From Lysobacteraceae bacterium (GTDB taxonomy: Bacteria; Pseudomonadota; Gammaproteobacteria; Nitrococcales; AK92): a stretch of DNA of 64,000 bases. How positions within the stretch are numbered: position 1 is the first letter of the stretch; each line of letters begins with the position of its first letter. The DNA lies in NCBI GenBank assembly GCA_012523465.1, contig JAAYIK010000013.1:62001-126000 (forward strand), in the 5' to 3' direction. The notes below the pieces were generated by a model, which did not search any database, was not told where the DNA came from, and saw only the letters and a list, made by a program, of their open reading frames with translations. Both the position numbers and the translations under genes were made by a program. This document shows positions 44,689 to 57,932 of the stretch, piece after piece.

Positions 44689-46086
44689 TCAGAAGAGCCG
44701 GTTGTAGCCGTTGAGCGCGGCCACTCGGTAGGCCTCGGCCATGGTCGGGTAGTTGAAGGTGGTGTTGATGAAATACATCAGGTTATTGGCCTCTCCTTTC
44801 TGCGACATGATGGCCTGGCCGATGTGGACGATCTCCGCGGCCTGGTCGCCGAAGCAGTGGATGCCGAGCAGCTCCAGCGTCTCGGTGTGGAACAAGAGCT
44901 TCAGCATGCCGACGGTCTGACCGGAAATTTGTGCGCGGGCCAGATCCTTAAAGAAGGCATGGCCGATTTCGTACGGGATTTGCGCCGCTGTCAGCTCGCG
45001 CTCCGGTTTGCCCACCGAGCTGATCTCGGGGATAGTGTAGATGCCAGTCGGGATGTCCTGCCCGAGCTTGACGTCGCACACCCCCTTGGTGATGTGGGTG
45101 GCAGCGAAGCGGCCCTGGTCGTAGGCAGCGCTGGCGAGGCTCGGGTAGCCGATGATGTCGCCCACGGCATAGATGTGCGGCTGAGCGGTCTGGTAATTCT
45201 CGTTGACGGTCAGCTGGCCGCGCTCGTTGGGAATGATGCCTAGGTCTTCCAGTCCCATGTCCTGGCTGTTGCCGGTGCGGCCGTTGGCCCATAGCAGGAT
45301 CTCGCCGCGGACGCGCTTGCCCGAGGCCAGATGCACCACTACGTCCCGGCTGCTAGGTTCGACCTTGACGTAGCTTTCATTGTGGCGGATGACCACGCCC
45401 AGCTCGCGCAAGTGGTAGCTGAGGGCGTCCGAAATCTCGTCGTCGAGAAAGGACAGCAGGCGGTCCCGAGTGTTGATCAGATCGACCTTGACACCCAGGC
45501 CGCGGAAAATCGAGGCGTACTCGCAACCGATGGTGCCCGCGCCGTAGATGATGATGGAGCGGGGAGTGTAGTCCAGGCTCAGGATGGTATCGCTGTCGAA
45601 GATGCGAGGGTGGTTGAAATCGACGTCTTCGGGCCGATAGGGCCGCGAGCCGGTGGCGATGACGAAGTTCTTCGCGGTCAGCTGTCGGACCCGGCCGCGG
45701 CCGGAATCGAGCTCTATGGTATGGGCGTCGAGGAAGCGCGCGCGCCCTTGCAGCACCGGGACGTCGTTGCGGGCGTAGAAACTGGCCCGCAGGCTGACCT
45801 GGCTGCGGATGACGGATTCCGTCCAGCTCATGACCTCTGGGAAGGACAGCCGCTTGGGCGCGGCCGCCGAGCGGAACAGGGGATTGGCGTTGTACTCCAT
45901 CATGCGCCGCACGGTATGGCGCAGCGCTTTGGAGGGGATGGTGCCCCAGTGGGTCGAGCCGCCGCCAACTTCACGATGGCGCTCGATGACGGCGACCCGC
46001 TGTCCATCCTTCGCCAGTTTCATGGCGGCGCCTTCGCCGCCGGGTCCGCTGCCGATGACGATCGTGTCGAATACAGGTTGTTTCAT
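44689..46086 (-). CDS. sthA: soluble (Si-specific) NAD(P)+ transhydrogenase
   Basis: A 465-residue flavoprotein that equilibrates NADH and NADPH. The FAD motif [17 protein letters not shown] is at residues about 11-27, and [17 protein letters not shown] follows. The redox-active cysteine pair of related dihydrolipoamide dehydrogenases is absent, as expected of SthA; here even the single Cys common in E. coli is a Ser. The second nucleotide motif is [18 protein letters not shown] use ATG 46086 ([12 protein letters not shown]) with AGGAA just upstream, not the longer frame. Confidence 0.96.
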   Translation of the reverse strand: MKQPVFDTIVIGSGPGGEGAAMKLAKDGQRVAVIERHREVGGGSTHWGTIPSKALRHTVRRMMEYNANPLFRSAAAPKRLSFPEVMSWTESVIRSQVSLRASFYARNDVPVLQGRARFLDAHTIELDSGRGRVRQLTAKNFVIATGSRPYRPEDVDFNHPRIFDSDTILSLDYTPRSIIIYGAGTIGCEYASIFRGLGVKVDLINTRDRLLSFLDDEISDALSYHLRELGVVIRHNESYVKVEPSSRDVVVHLASGKRVRGEILLWANGRTGNSQDMGLEDLGIIPNERGQLTVNENYQTAQPHIYAVGDIIGYPSLASAAYDQGRFAATHITKGVCDVKLGQDIPTGIYTIPEISSVGKPERELTAAQIPYEIGHAFFKDLARAQISGQTVGMLKLLFHTETLELLGIHCFGDQAAEIVHIGQAIMSQKGEANNLMYFINTTFNYPTMAEAYRVAALNGYNRLF

Positions 46087-46253
46087 TGCCGATTCCTGAT
46101 CCTTTTTACGCAGGGTGAAGCGCGTCGGCGCGCCCACGCTGGCCGGGCCTGGCGGATGCGGGCGAGGAGGCCGAGAAGCATCGTGTGGCTGCATTATAAG
46201 GCAGCGCGTCAGGCGTGCCCCGGAAAGCCGTTGCGGCCCATTGCCGCCGCCAT

Positions 46254-46291
46254 AAAAAAATGCCCGCCAGGGGAAGGCTGGCGGGCATTTT
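46254..46291. terminator. bidirectional intrinsic terminator between sthA and acnA
   Basis: TGCCCGCCAG (46261-46270) and CTGGCGGGCA (46278-46287) enclose a 7-base loop, with an A-tract before and TTTT after. On the minus strand it ends acnA, which terminates 45 bp upstream. Confidence 0.9.
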
Positions 46292-46335
46292 GCCGGTCGA
46301 CATGAAGACAGACTCGCTGTCGGGCTGCCGTCGTC

Positions 46336-49026
<2,691 letters not shown>

Positions 49027-49192
49027 CGTACCTCCCATAGCGTATTGTCAGGTTAGCCATGCTGCACAGCTCGGCACGCAGCGCTTGATTCCTCTCGGCA
49101 CGCGGCCAAGCCCCTCGGAATGCGGCGCTAATCATACACTAAGGCGGCAATAAATGGTCCCTCTTGCCGCCGGCGCAGCTCGGGCCGGGATC

Positions 49193-49810
49193 TCAGCGTT
49201 CCGCCAGCAGACCGTCCACTGTCCCCAGCAAGGCCGAGCGCCGCAGCAGCAGCCCCAGCCGGCTGCCACCGTGCTGGCGCCAGAAAGCCAGTGCCCGCAG
49301 TGCGGCCAGCAGCAGAGCCCGGATCAGATCGGCATTCTGCGGTTGCTCCAGGTATGCGCGCTCGCCGGTGACCAGGACCCGCGGCCGCAGCGTACTGACC
49401 TGCTCGCTGTAGAGATGGGCCAGTGCCGCGATGACCGGGCCATTGGTTTCGCCGTCGAAGTACGATGCTTGCCGGCGCACCTTCTCCAGGCCCTGCGCAA
49501 TGGCCTGAAGCCGTTTCGGCTGCCGCCGCAGGCGGTTCTCCAGGTGTAGTAGCACCGCGGCATAGCGCATCTGTTCCGGGTCGCGCACATGGGTCAGCTG
49601 CGCCCGCAGGTTGATGAGCCCCGGCCGCAGCGCGGCAGTGCCGCCGTAAAGCGTCTCAACGTCGCCCTCGTATGGTTGCAGCAGCCCCTGCAGGCAGACT
49701 TTGACCAAGGCTTGGTCGGCGCGGCCACGGCGGGCGATGTCGACGATGAGAGAGATCGCCTGGAAGGCGGCGGCAAGGGCCAAGGTCTGATGACGAATGG
49801 CTTTGTTCAT
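49193..49810 (-). CDS. hflD: high frequency lysogenization protein HflD homologue
   Basis: A 205-residue mainly helical protein of the HflD family, membrane-associated in E. coli, where it affects phage lambda CII. The normal host role is not established. Family stretches are [31 protein letters not shown] and the Arg/Leu-rich C-terminus. It overlaps mnmA by 4 bp, the conserved nudJ-mnmA-hflD arrangement. purB, which follows in E. coli, is not here; acnA is next. Confidence 0.94.
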   Translation of the reverse strand: MNKAIRHQTLALAAAFQAISLIVDIARRGRADQALVKVCLQGLLQPYEGDVETLYGGTAALRPGLINLRAQLTHVRDPEQMRYAAVLLHLENRLRRQPKRLQAIAQGLEKVRRQASYFDGETNGPVIAALAHLYSEQVSTLRPRVLVTGERAYLEQPQNADLIRALLLAALRALAFWRQHGGSRLGLLLRRSALLGTVDGLLAER

Positions 49811-50907
49811 GACGCGAGAGGGTGACCGAGACTGATGATGCCTCCACCCAGGCAGACGTCGCCGTCGTACAGCACCACAGACTGACCGGGCGTGACGGCC
49901 CGCTGCGGCTCGTCGAACTGCACCTGGATGCGATCGTCGGCAACGACCCGCACGAGGCAGGGCTGATCGGACTGTCGGTAGCGGATCTTGGCGCGGCAGC
50001 GAAATTCGGCTGCCGGTGGCGCGCCGGCGACCCAGCTCGGCTGCTCGGCGTCCAGCCCGCTGGAGTAGAGCAGTGGATGGTCATGGGAAGGCACCACGAT
50101 CAGGGTATTGCGCTCGGCGTCCTTGGCGGCCACGTACCAGGTGGCGCCTTCGTAGCCGCGCAGGCCACCGATGCCCAGCCCCTGGCGCTGCCCCAGGGTA
50201 TAGAAGGCCAGACCGCGGTGGCGGCCGATCACTTCGCCCTTGGGCGTGACGATGTCGCCGGGCTGGCGCGGCAGGTAACGGCCAAGAAACTCGGCAAAAT
50301 CGCGCTCGCCGATGAAGCAAATGCCGGTGCTGTCCTTTTTGTCGAAATTGGCGAATCCGGCCTGTTCGGCCAATTCCCGCACGGCCGGCTTTTCCAGGCT
50401 GCCGAGCGGGAACAGGGTACGGGAAAGCTGTTCCTGCCCCAGGGTGTAGAGAAAATAACTCTGATCCTTGTTACGATCCTCGCCTTTCAACAGTTGCCAG
50501 CGTTCGCCGTCGCGCCCGATGCGCGCGTAATGGCCGGTCGCCACCAGATCCGCTCCCAGCCGCAGCGCGTAATCGAGAAACGCCTTGAACTTGATGCGCT
50601 GATTGCAAAGCACGTCCGGGTTCGGCGTGCGGCCGGCGGCGAACTCGCGCAGGCAATGGTCGAACACCTGCTGCCGGTATTCCTTGCTGAAATTGACCTG
50701 ATGCAGGGGGATGCCCAGCTCGGCGCAGACCTGCTTGGCATCGGCTAGGTCCTGCTCGGCGGTGCAGGTGGTGGCATCGTCGTCTTCTTCCCAATTTTTC
50801 ATGAACATGCCTTCCACTCGATAGCCCTGCTCAAGCAGCAGCAGGGCGGCGACGGAAGAGTCCACGCCTCCGGAAAGGCCGACGATGACGAGCTTTGATG
50901 AATTCAT
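49807..50907 (-). CDS. mnmA: tRNA-specific 2-thiouridylase MnmA
   Basis: A 366-residue enzyme that thiolates U34 of Lys, Glu and Gln tRNAs. The ATP-pyrophosphatase loop [13 protein letters not shown] is at residues about 11-23. The catalytic cysteines fall in [12 protein letters not shown] and [12 protein letters not shown], spaced as in the family. GHYARI and [10 protein letters not shown] are further marks. ATG 50907 is chosen ([11 protein letters not shown]). It lies between nudJ upstream and hflD downstream. Confidence 0.98.
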   Translation of the reverse strand: MNSSKLVIVGLSGGVDSSVAALLLLEQGYRVEGMFMKNWEEDDDATTCTAEQDLADAKQVCAELGIPLHQVNFSKEYRQQVFDHCLREFAAGRTPNPDVLCNQRIKFKAFLDYALRLGADLVATGHYARIGRDGERWQLLKGEDRNKDQSYFLYTLGQEQLSRTLFPLGSLEKPAVRELAEQAGFANFDKKDSTGICFIGERDFAEFLGRYLPRQPGDIVTPKGEVIGRHRGLAFYTLGQRQGLGIGGLRGYEGATWYVAAKDAERNTLIVVPSHDHPLLYSSGLDAEQPSWVAGAPPAAEFRCRAKIRYRQSDQPCLVRVVADDRIQVQFDEPQRAVTPGQSVVLYDGDVCLGGGIISLGHPLAS

Positions 50908-51045
50908 GAATAAAGGTTCGAGAGCGTTGAGGTTAGAGTCGGTCTCAGGTTGCCCGTTGCCATCGACCGGCAAGGCGCGCGCCCGGTTCGCGCCGATCGC
51001 CGGCGCGGCGCCAAGGATACCACGAGGATGCTGCAAAGCTCGCCG

Positions 51046-51492
51046 CTAGTCGAGGTCGACCAAGGCCGTCAGCGGCAGCCGCTGGCCGGCCAGGTAGTCC
51101 TCCAGGCAGCGGCCGACCAGGGGACTGCGGAAGCGGTTGGCTTGGGCGGCGATCTCGGCCGCGCTTAGCCAGACCGTGGCGGTGATGTCCGGATCCAGCG
51201 GCTGCGCAGCATGATGGCGCCCCAGCCGGCCGGTGAAGCAGAAGCGGAAAAACGTGGCGTCGCTCTCATCCTGCCGCCAGCGGTAGATGCCGACCAAGGC
51301 CTCGGGGACGAACTCCCAGGCGGGCTCTTCTCGGACCTCGCGCACGATGGCCTGCAGCAGCGATTCGTTCGGCTCGACATGGCCGGCCGGCTGGTTCAGC
51401 ATAAGGTGGCCTTGGATGTGCTCCTCAACCAGGAGGAAGCGGTGGTCGCGCTCGATCACGGCGGCGACGGTCAAATGCGGTCTCCAGTGCAT
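51046..51492 (-). CDS. nudJ: NUDIX hydrolase (NudJ-like)
   Basis: A 148-residue NUDIX phosphatase, HMP-PP or nucleotide phosphatase in E. coli. The box is visible as GHVEPNESLLQAIVREVREE (residues about 37-56), with the REVREE catalytic core intact; the Gly after EE is replaced in EEPAW. The start ATG 51492 has AGGAG 7 bp upstream. It lies 138 bp upstream of mnmA, as nudJ (ymfB) does in E. coli, which supports the name. Confidence 0.9.
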   Translation of the reverse strand: MHWRPHLTVAAVIERDHRFLLVEEHIQGHLMLNQPAGHVEPNESLLQAIVREVREEPAWEFVPEALVGIYRWRQDESDATFFRFCFTGRLGRHHAAQPLDPDITATVWLSAAEIAAQANRFRSPLVGRCLEDYLAGQRLPLTALVDLD

Positions 51493-51582
51493 GTCAGCTC
51501 CTGGCGCTGGCGGCGGTTTTCGTCTCGCCAGCCCGGCAAGTCCAAAGCGCAAATATGCAAGCGGTTGCAATCTTGCGAAAGA

Positions 51583-51612
51583 TTGCTTAATGCTGCGTTG
51601 CCGCAATATAAT
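51583..51612 (+). promoter_or_regulatory. putative promoter toward aceA
   Basis: TTGCTT (51583-51588) and an exact TATAAT (51607-51612) are 18 bp apart. It points to aceA, giving a leader of about 430 bases. Confidence 0.5.
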
Positions 51613-52005
51613 TGCGGGCCGCTGGCGATGCGGTCAAATCCGCCCGGATGTGTTGTCATCCCATTCGGTCGAAGCGCGGAAGCGGAATGGGTCGGTGATC
51701 GAGCCGCCGCAGACCGCCGATCTTGTCTTGCAGTCGCCAGTCTTGATGCCGGCGCGGCTCGATCCCGGGCATTTCTGGATCAAGGCTGCGCTGCCTGCGT
51801 GGGGTTCTTCATGCCTAACCCGTGCGTGTAGAACTGCAGACGATCGCTCCGAACGCGGCGCGACGGATTGCTTCCGCGGCTGGGGCTACCAGCCCCGGCC
51901 GCCGGATCAATCACCACGTGCGGCGCTTGTTCGAGTGCTCAACGCACTGGATGTGGTGCCCATATATGGGTGCCTAGGCCATCGGTCCTCCGTGAGGAGG
52001 CGGTC
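51613..52005. other. long leader region of aceA
   Basis: About 390 bp with no protein gene I can support. It holds a CCCATATATGGG palindrome at 51959-51970 and the hairpin CCTCC-GTGA-GGAGG at 51987-52000 just before a short leader peptide. An inverted repeat GGCTGGGG/CCCCGGCC lies near 51878-51902. The rest appears featureless. Confidence 0.45.
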
Positions 52006-52065
52006 ATGGCTGCTGCGGTATTCAACCCCCAATTTCAGAGGAATGACCATGTCTCAGTATTCTAA
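52006..52065 (+). CDS. possible 19-residue leader peptide overlapping aceA
   Basis: ATG 52006 is preceded at 6 bp by GAGGAGG, a better ribosome site than that of aceA. It encodes MAAAVFNPQFQRNDHVSVF and stops at 52063-52065, 14 bases inside aceA in a different frame. The ribosome site sits in a small hairpin with CCTCC. Translation of the leader could couple to, or compete with, aceA initiation at 52049. It may also be chance, since short frames are common. Confidence 0.35.
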   Translation: MAAAVFNPQFQRNDHVSVF

Positions 52066-53647
52066 GGACATCCAAGAGGTCGCTGAGCTGCGAAAGCCGT
52101 ACGGCAGCGCCTGGAATGCGATCAACCCTGAATATGCTGCCCGCATGCGTGCCCAGAACCGTTTCAAGACCGGTCTGGATATCGCCAAATACACGGCAGC
52201 CATCATGCGCCGGGACATGGCCGAATTCGACGCGGATCCCAGCAAATACACCCAGTCGCTGGGCTGCTGGCATGGCTTCATCGCGCAGCAGAAGATGATC
52301 TCCATCAAGCGCCGCCACGGCACCACCAAGGGCCGCTACCTGTACCTGTCCGGCTGGATGGTGGCCGCGCTGCGCTCCAAGTTCGGCCCGCTGCCCGATC
52401 AGTCCATGCACGAGAAGACCGCCGTGCCGGAACTGATCGAGGAGATCTACACCTTCCTCAAGCAGGCCGACGCGTGGGAGCTCAATCACCTGTTCAGGGA
52501 GCTGGACGTCGCTCGCAAGGCCGGCAACCGCGAGAAGGAAGCCGAGATCCTGCATAAGATCGACAACTTCGAAACCCACGTGGTGCCGATCATCGCCGAC
52601 ATCGACGCCGGCTTCGGCAACGAGGAGGCGACCTACCTGCTGGCCAAGAAGATGATCGAGGCCGGCGCCTGCGCCATCCAGATCGAGAACCAGGTGTCGG
52701 ACGAGAAGCAGTGCGGCCACCAGGACGGCAAGGTCACCGTGCCGCACCAGGACTTCCTGGCCAAGATTAACGCCATCCGCTACGCCTTCCTCGAGTTGGG
52801 CGTCAACGACGGCATCATCGTTGCCCGCACCGACTCGCTGGGCGCCGGGCTCACCAAGCAGATCGCGGTCACCAAGGAGCCGGGCGACCTGGGTGACAAG
52901 TACAACAGCTTCCTCGACGGCGAGTACATCACCAGCGCCGACGACATCGAGAACGGTGACGTGGTGATCAAGGCCGAGGGCAAGCTGAAGAAGGTCAAGC
53001 GGCTGCCGTCCGGCCTGTTCTGCTTCAAGGAAGGCACTGGCGAGGATCGCGTGGTGCTCGACTGCATCACCGCGCTGGAGAACGGCGCCGACCTGCTGTG
53101 GATCGAGACCGAAAAGCCGCATGTCGGCCAGATCGCCGGCATGATGAATCGGATCCGCGAGGTGATCCCGAACGCCAAGCTGGTCTACAACAACAGCCCG
53201 TCCTTCAACTGGACGCTGAACTTCCGCCAGCAGGTGTACGACGACTGGGTCAAGCAGGGCCGCGACGTCTCCGATTACGATCGCAACAACCTGATGAGCG
53301 CCGAGTATGACGGCAGCGAGCTGTGTCAGGAGGCTGATCGCCGGATCCAGAACTTCCAGCGCGAGGCTTCCCGTGAGGCCAACATCTTCCACCACCTGAT
53401 CACGTTGCCGACCTACCACACCGCAGCGCTGTCCACCGACGAGCTGGTGCGCGGCTACTTCGGCGAGGAAGGCATGCTGGCCTATGTGGCCGGGGTGCAG
53501 CGGCGCGAGATCCGTGAGGGCATCGCCACCGTCAAGCACCAGGACATGGCCGGCACCAACATCGGCGACGACCACAAGGAGTACTTCTCCGGCGAGGCCG
53601 CGCTGAAGGCAGGTGGTGCCGCCAACACCATGAACCAGTTCGAGTAA
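52049..53647 (+). CDS. aceA: isocitrate lyase (long form)
   Basis: A 532-residue enzyme splitting isocitrate into glyoxylate and succinate, the first glyoxylate bypass step. The active-site motif reads KQCGH (in DEKQCGHQDGK, residues about 217-227), as in the long Pseudomonas/Acinetobacter class; shorter E. coli forms have KKCGH. ADIDAGFGN and ARTDSLGAG follow the fold, and NNSPSFNW is near the C-terminal region. ATG 52049 has AGAGGA 7 bp before it. It partners malate synthase G and aconitase in this region. Confidence 0.97.
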   Translation: MSQYSKDIQEVAELRKPYGSAWNAINPEYAARMRAQNRFKTGLDIAKYTAAIMRRDMAEFDADPSKYTQSLGCWHGFIAQQKMISIKRRHGTTKGRYLYLSGWMVAALRSKFGPLPDQSMHEKTAVPELIEEIYTFLKQADAWELNHLFRELDVARKAGNREKEAEILHKIDNFETHVVPIIADIDAGFGNEEATYLLAKKMIEAGACAIQIENQVSDEKQCGHQDGKVTVPHQDFLAKINAIRYAFLELGVNDGIIVARTDSLGAGLTKQIAVTKEPGDLGDKYNSFLDGEYITSADDIENGDVVIKAEGKLKKVKRLPSGLFCFKEGTGEDRVVLDCITALENGADLLWIETEKPHVGQIAGMMNRIREVIPNAKLVYNNSPSFNWTLNFRQQVYDDWVKQGRDVSDYDRNNLMSAEYDGSELCQEADRRIQNFQREASREANIFHHLITLPTYHTAALSTDELVRGYFGEEGMLAYVAGVQRREIREGIATVKHQDMAGTNIGDDHKEYFSGEAALKAGGAANTMNQFE

Positions 53648-53688
53648 GAGCCGAGCTGCGGCGCGGACCCGGTCCGCGCACATTGAAC

Positions 53689-53720
53689 AAAGGCGAGCCC
53701 CTGGGCTCGCCTTTTTATTT
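53689..53720 (+). terminator. intrinsic terminator of aceA
   Basis: AAAGGCGAGCCC and GGGCTCGCCTTT form a strong stem with a very short loop, followed by TTTTTATTTT, 45 bp after the aceA stop. Confidence 0.92.
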
Positions 53721-54088
53721 TCATTGGGCCTTGAGTTCCTCGCCGTTAAGCGGCGGCAGACGCCTGCCTGTTCGACCCGGCAGAAAGCAGGATCTCGCCG
53801 CAGCTGGGTCCTCCCGACCTTCGGCAAGGCCTTGCTCAGGAACCATCCGGCCTTGCCAGGAGTCGTACGGTGGTAGAATGTAGCACCATACCACCGCAGC
53901 CTCGCACGCCGGGAATCGCGCTCAACCGCTTGAATCCGTTCCGCCAGTCGCCATTTGATGGCAGGGCGAGAGCGTCATGCCTGCTGAAGGCGGTTCCCGT
54001 CACGCGTGGAGTGTGGCTATCGGTGGTTGGAGGTCGCATGAGGGGTCTTTTAAACTAGCTGCAACGCACTCAGATAGTTTGGAAGGCG
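53721..54088. other. intergenic stretch upstream of clpS
   Basis: About 370 bp without a supported gene. A TTGCCA (53853-53858) and TAGAAT (53874-53879) are 15 bp apart and may form the clpS promoter. They are overlapped by the inverted repeat listed separately. Leader to clpS would be about 200 bases. Confidence 0.4.
53868..53896. repeat. inverted repeat overlapping the possible clpS promoter
   Basis: CGGTGGTA (53868-53875) and TACCACCG (53889-53896) are perfect complements 13 bp apart and flank the -10-like TAGAAT. The spacing of about two helical turns between centres suits a dimeric regulator, but I recognise no known operator. Confidence 0.45.
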
Positions 54089-54415
54089 ATGACCGGACAC
54101 GACACGAAACGCGACTGGGACGGGGATCTTGCAGTAAAGGAGGCGCAGCCGAAACTCAAGCGGCCGCCTCTCTATCGCGTGGTTCTGCTCAACGACGATT
54201 ACACCCCGATGGATTTCGTCGTTGAGGTGCTGGAGAAGTTCTTCGGCATGGATCGCAGCCGGGCGACCCAGGTCATGCTGCATGTCCACACCCGGGGCAA
54301 AGGTGTCTGTGGCGTCTACAGCCGCGACGTTGCGGAGACCAAGGTCGAGCAGGTCAATACGTATTCCCGGCAGCATCAGCATCCGCTGTTGTGCCAGATG
54401 GAGCCGGCCGAGTAG
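54089..54415 (+). CDS. clpS: ATP-dependent Clp protease adaptor ClpS
   Basis: A 108-residue adaptor that delivers N-degron substrates to ClpAP. The core shows [23 protein letters not shown] (residues about 27-49); the NDDYTPM stretch forms the N-terminal-residue pocket, and the helix [14 protein letters not shown] lies further on. An N-terminal extension of about 25 residues engages ClpA. It precedes clpA by 72 bp. Confidence 0.97.
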   Translation: MTGHDTKRDWDGDLAVKEAQPKLKRPPLYRVVLLNDDYTPMDFVVEVLEKFFGMDRSRATQVMLHVHTRGKGVCGVYSRDVAETKVEQVNTYSRQHQHPLLCQMEPAE

Positions 54416-54487
54416 CCGGAACCCGGCGCCTTGCCAAAGGTCAAATCAAGGCGCGCGATTGGATGCGCCGGTCAGTGAGGTGGGTCA

Positions 54488-56752
54488 ATGTTAAGCAAGG
54501 AGCTGGAGTTTACGCTCAATCTGGCTTTCAAGGAGGCCAGAGAAAAGCGCCATGAATTCCTCACCGTAGAGCATCTGCTGCTGGCGCTGACGGACAACCC
54601 TGTCGCGGCCGCGGTCCTGCGCGCCTGCGGCGCCGATCTCGAGCAATTGCGCCGCGATCTGATCACCTTTCTGGAAGAAACGACCCCGCTGCTGCCTCTG
54701 AACGACACCCGGGAGACGCAGCCGACGCTCGGCTTCCAGCGCGTGCTGCAGCGCGCCATCCTGCATGTGCAGTCCTCCGGTAAGACCGAGGTGACCGGCG
54801 CCAACGTCCTGGTCGCCATCTTCAGCGAGCAGGAGTCGCAAGCGGCTTATTTTCTGCACAAGCAGAACATCACGCGACTGGACGTCGTCAACTACATCTC
54901 GCACGGGATATCGAGCAGTGGTCCTAGCGAAGAGGATCTAGGTAACGTGAATCCCTCAGTGGACGAGGAAACGGGTGAGGTCAGCGGTAAGAGTCCGTTG
55001 GAACAGTTTGCAACCAATTTGAATCAGCGCGCCCGTCAGGGGTTGATCGATCCACTGATCGGCCGGCGTCAGGAAATCGAGCGCACCATCCAGGTCCTGT
55101 GCCGTCGGCGCAAGAACAACCCGCTGTATGTCGGCGAGGCCGGGGTCGGCAAGACCGCCATTGCCGAAGGCCTGGCGAAGATGATCGTCGACGGCGAGGT
55201 GCCGGAAGTGCTGCGCAATTGCACTATTTACTCGCTGGATCTCGGCGCCCTGGTCGCCGGGACCAAGTACCGCGGCGACTTCGAGAAGCGGCTGAAGAGC
55301 CTGCTGCAGCAGCTGAAGAAAGACAAGGGCGCGATACTTTTCATCGACGAGATTCACACCATTATCGGTGCCGGCTCGGCGTCGGGCGGGGTGATGGACG
55401 CCTCCAACCTGATCAAGCCGATGCTTGCGAGCGGCGAACTGAAGTGCATCGGCTCGACCACCTACCAGGAATACCGCAGCATCTTCGAGAAGGACAGGGC
55501 GCTAGCCCGCCGCTTCCAGAAGATCGACGTCAGCGAACCGAGCGTGGAGGAAACGATCCAGATCCTGCGCGGTCTCAAGGACCGCTTCGAGAAGCACCAC
55601 GGCGTGCGCTACACGGACTCCGCCCTGGTGGCAGCGGCCGAGTTGTCGGCCCGCTACATTACCGACCGGCGTCTGCCCGACAAGGCCATCGACGTCATCG
55701 ACGAGGCCGGCGCGCGGGTCCAACTGGCGCCGCCATCCAAGCGCCGTAAGACGGTCAATGTGCAGGACGTGGAAGCCATCGTCGCCCACATCGCCCGGAT
55801 TCCGCCGAAGCGCGTTTCTTCCAGCGACATGCGGGTGCTGGCCAACCTGGAGGCCGAGCTCAAGCGGGTCATCTTCGGTCAGGACCAGGCCATCGAGGCG
55901 CTAGCTTCCACCATCAAGATGTCGCGGGCCGGCCTAAGCTCGCCCAACAAGCCGGTGGGCAGCTTCCTGTTTGCTGGCCCGACCGGTGTCGGCAAGACTG
56001 AGGTGACCAAGCAGCTGGCGGAGATTCTGGGAATTCCGCTATTGCGCTTCGACATGTCCGAGTACATGGAGCGGCATACGGTCTCCCGCCTCATCGGCGC
56101 GCCGCCGGGTTACGTCGGCTTTGACCAGGGTGGTCTGCTCACCGAGGAGGTGATCAAGCACCCGCACTCGGTGGTTCTGCTGGACGAAATCGAGAAGGCG
56201 CACCCGGATGTCTTCAACCTGCTGCTGCAGGTGATGGACCACGGTACGCTCACCGATAACAACGGCCGGCAGGCTGATTTCCGCAACGTGATCCTGGTGA
56301 TGACCACCAACGCCGGTGCCGAAGAGATGAGCCGGCCGTCGATCGGGTTCACGCCCCAGGACAACAGCTCCGACGGCATGGAGGCCATCCGCCGGACCTT
56401 CTCGCCGGAGTTCCGCAACCGGCTGGATGCCATCATTCAGTTCAACCCGCTGGGGCCGGACGTGGTGCTGCGGGTGGTGGACAAGTTCATCCGCGAGCTG
56501 GAGAACCAGCTGGCCGAGCGCAAGGTGACGCTGGAGGTCTGCGACGAAGCCCGCTTGTGGCTGGCCGAGAAGGGGTACGACCCGAAGATGGGCGCTCGCC
56601 CCATGGCCCGTGTGATCCAGGATCACATCAAGCGACCGCTGGCCGAGAAGCTACTCTTTGGCGAGCTGGCCGGCGGCGGCCACGTGACCATTCGGCTCGA
56701 AGGCGGCGAGCTGACGTTCGACCTCAGCCGCAAGGCGGAGCTAGTCCACTGA
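54488..56752 (+). CDS. clpA: ATP-dependent Clp protease ATP-binding subunit ClpA
   Basis: A 754-residue AAA+ unfoldase that feeds ClpP. The N-terminal repeat domain ([29 protein letters not shown], given in part) binds ClpS. First ATPase: Walker [10 protein letters not shown] near residue 217 and Walker B ILFIDEIH. Second ATPase: GPTGVGKTE near 498 and [13 protein letters not shown]. Length is normal for ClpA and there is no ClpB-type middle coiled coil. It probably shares a message with clpS. Confidence 0.98.
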   Translation: MLSKELEFTLNLAFKEAREKRHEFLTVEHLLLALTDNPVAAAVLRACGADLEQLRRDLITFLEETTPLLPLNDTRETQPTLGFQRVLQRAILHVQSSGKTEVTGANVLVAIFSEQESQAAYFLHKQNITRLDVVNYISHGISSSGPSEEDLGNVNPSVDEETGEVSGKSPLEQFATNLNQRARQGLIDPLIGRRQEIERTIQVLCRRRKNNPLYVGEAGVGKTAIAEGLAKMIVDGEVPEVLRNCTIYSLDLGALVAGTKYRGDFEKRLKSLLQQLKKDKGAILFIDEIHTIIGAGSASGGVMDASNLIKPMLASGELKCIGSTTYQEYRSIFEKDRALARRFQKIDVSEPSVEETIQILRGLKDRFEKHHGVRYTDSALVAAAELSARYITDRRLPDKAIDVIDEAGARVQLAPPSKRRKTVNVQDVEAIVAHIARIPPKRVSSSDMRVLANLEAELKRVIFGQDQAIEALASTIKMSRAGLSSPNKPVGSFLFAGPTGVGKTEVTKQLAEILGIPLLRFDMSEYMERHTVSRLIGAPPGYVGFDQGGLLTEEVIKHPHSVVLLDEIEKAHPDVFNLLLQVMDHGTLTDNNGRQADFRNVILVMTTNAGAEEMSRPSIGFTPQDNSSDGMEAIRRTFSPEFRNRLDAIIQFNPLGPDVVLRVVDKFIRELENQLAERKVTLEVCDEARLWLAEKGYDPKMGARPMARVIQDHIKRPLAEKLLFGELAGGGHVTIRLEGGELTFDLSRKAELVH

Positions 56753-56891
56753 GGATGGCGCGAGAAACGACTGGGCGGCGTCGCCGGTTGGCGGCGCCGC
56801 ACGCGTCTGACCGAGCGGAGAAACGCCTGGCGCGCTCAAGCGGCGCCAGGAATCGGCGTTCTAGGGTAGCGTCGTCGAGCGCGACCCTCGG

Positions 56892-57110
56892 CTAGCGGGC
56901 GCGGTAGGTGATACGGCCTTTGGTAAGGTCGTACGGGGTGAGCTCCACCGTCACCGTATCGCCGGTCAGGATGCGGATGTAATTCTTGCGCATTTTCCCG
57001 GAGATATGGGCCGTTACGACATGCCCGTTCTCCAGCTCAACGCGGAACATCGTGTTGGGCAGGGTTTCGATGACCTTGCCCTGCATTTTGATGGATTCTT
57101 CCTTCGCCAT
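56892..57110 (-). CDS. infA: translation initiation factor IF-1
   Basis: A 72-residue OB-fold protein that blocks the ribosomal A site during initiation. The sequence [19 protein letters not shown] and [20 protein letters not shown] is nearly invariant across bacteria. It is convergent with clpA and follows the bpt gene on the minus strand. A promoter with GTGACA (57198-57193) and TAGAAT (57176-57171), 16 bp apart, overlaps the end of bpt. Confidence 0.99.
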   Translation of the reverse strand: MAKEESIKMQGKVIETLPNTMFRVELENGHVVTAHISGKMRKNYIRILTGDTVTVELTPYDLTKGRITYRAR

Positions 57111-57170
57111 TCAGCCTCTCATTCAATACCTGTGACGACAGGATGGTTAGACAACAAAAGCCGTCGCGGG

Positions 57171-57198
57171 ATTCTACCAAAGTCCAAGGCGATGTCAC
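57171..57198 (-). promoter_or_regulatory. putative infA promoter
   Basis: GTGACA and TAGAAT on the minus strand are separated by 16 bp and lie about 60-88 bp before infA, giving it independent transcription from bpt. Confidence 0.5.
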
Positions 57199-57932
57199 CT
57201 GCTCGGCTGCTGCGCGATGCGCTGCCACCGATTGTCGACATAAATCTCGTGAGGCACGAAGTCGGCCTTGTAGCGCATCTTGTCGGATTCGGCAATCCAG
57301 TAACCGAGATAAAGGTAATCGAAATCGCGACGCTGCGCTTCGCCGATCAGCCAGACGATGGCCAGCGTGCCCAGGCTGCGCTTGGACAGGGATGGTTGAT
57401 AAAAGGTGTAGACCGCCGATAAAGCGTTGCTAAGAATATCGACCACGCTGACCGCCAGCAGTTCCCCTTTCTCCCGGAATTCATAGAACACGCAGTCCCC
57501 CCATGAGGTGGTCAGGAATTCGAGATACTGCTGCGGCGTCGGGTCCGCCATCTGGCTGCCGACGTGACGCTCATTGATGTAGCGCCGGTATAGCTCGAAT
57601 TGCTCTGCGCGGAACACTGCCGTGCGCTCATGCACTGTAACGGCGCGGTTGGCCTTGAGGCAGCGCTTGTGACGCCGGCTCAGGCGGAACTCCTGCACCG
57701 GAATGCGCAGTGATATGCAGGCGCTGCAGCCATGGCAGCCCGGACGATAGACATAATCGCCGCTGCGACGGAAGCCCTGCTCGACGAGTGAGGTGTAGAT
57801 GGAGCTGTCGAGCGGCTGCCGAGGGTCGACGAACAGCGTGCGCGCCTTGCGGTCGGGCAGGTAGGCGCAATCGTGCTCGCCGGTGGCATAGATGGGCAGC
57901 GGCAGCTTGGGCGGCCGGGTGTGTGGCTTCAT
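57195..57932 (-). CDS. bpt: aspartate/glutamate leucyltransferase (arginyltransferase family)
   Basis: A 245-residue aminoacyl-tRNA:protein transferase that adds leucine to N-terminal Asp or Glu, making N-degrons. The N-terminal cysteine motif YRPGCHGCSACISLRIP (residues about 67-83) and SRRHKRCLKAN match the Ate/Bpt family. The C-terminal half has YINERHVGSQM and YLYLGYWI. ATG 57932 gives the normal start; the frame extends 24 codons further without similarity. It sits with aat and upstream of infA. Confidence 0.94.
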   Translation of the reverse strand: MKPHTRPPKLPLPIYATGEHDCAYLPDRKARTLFVDPRQPLDSSIYTSLVEQGFRRSGDYVYRPGCHGCSACISLRIPVQEFRLSRRHKRCLKANRAVTVHERTAVFRAEQFELYRRYINERHVGSQMADPTPQQYLEFLTTSWGDCVFYEFREKGELLAVSVVDILSNALSAVYTFYQPSLSKRSLGTLAIVWLIGEAQRRDFDYLYLGYWIAESDKMRYKADFVPHEIYVDNRWQRIAQQPSR

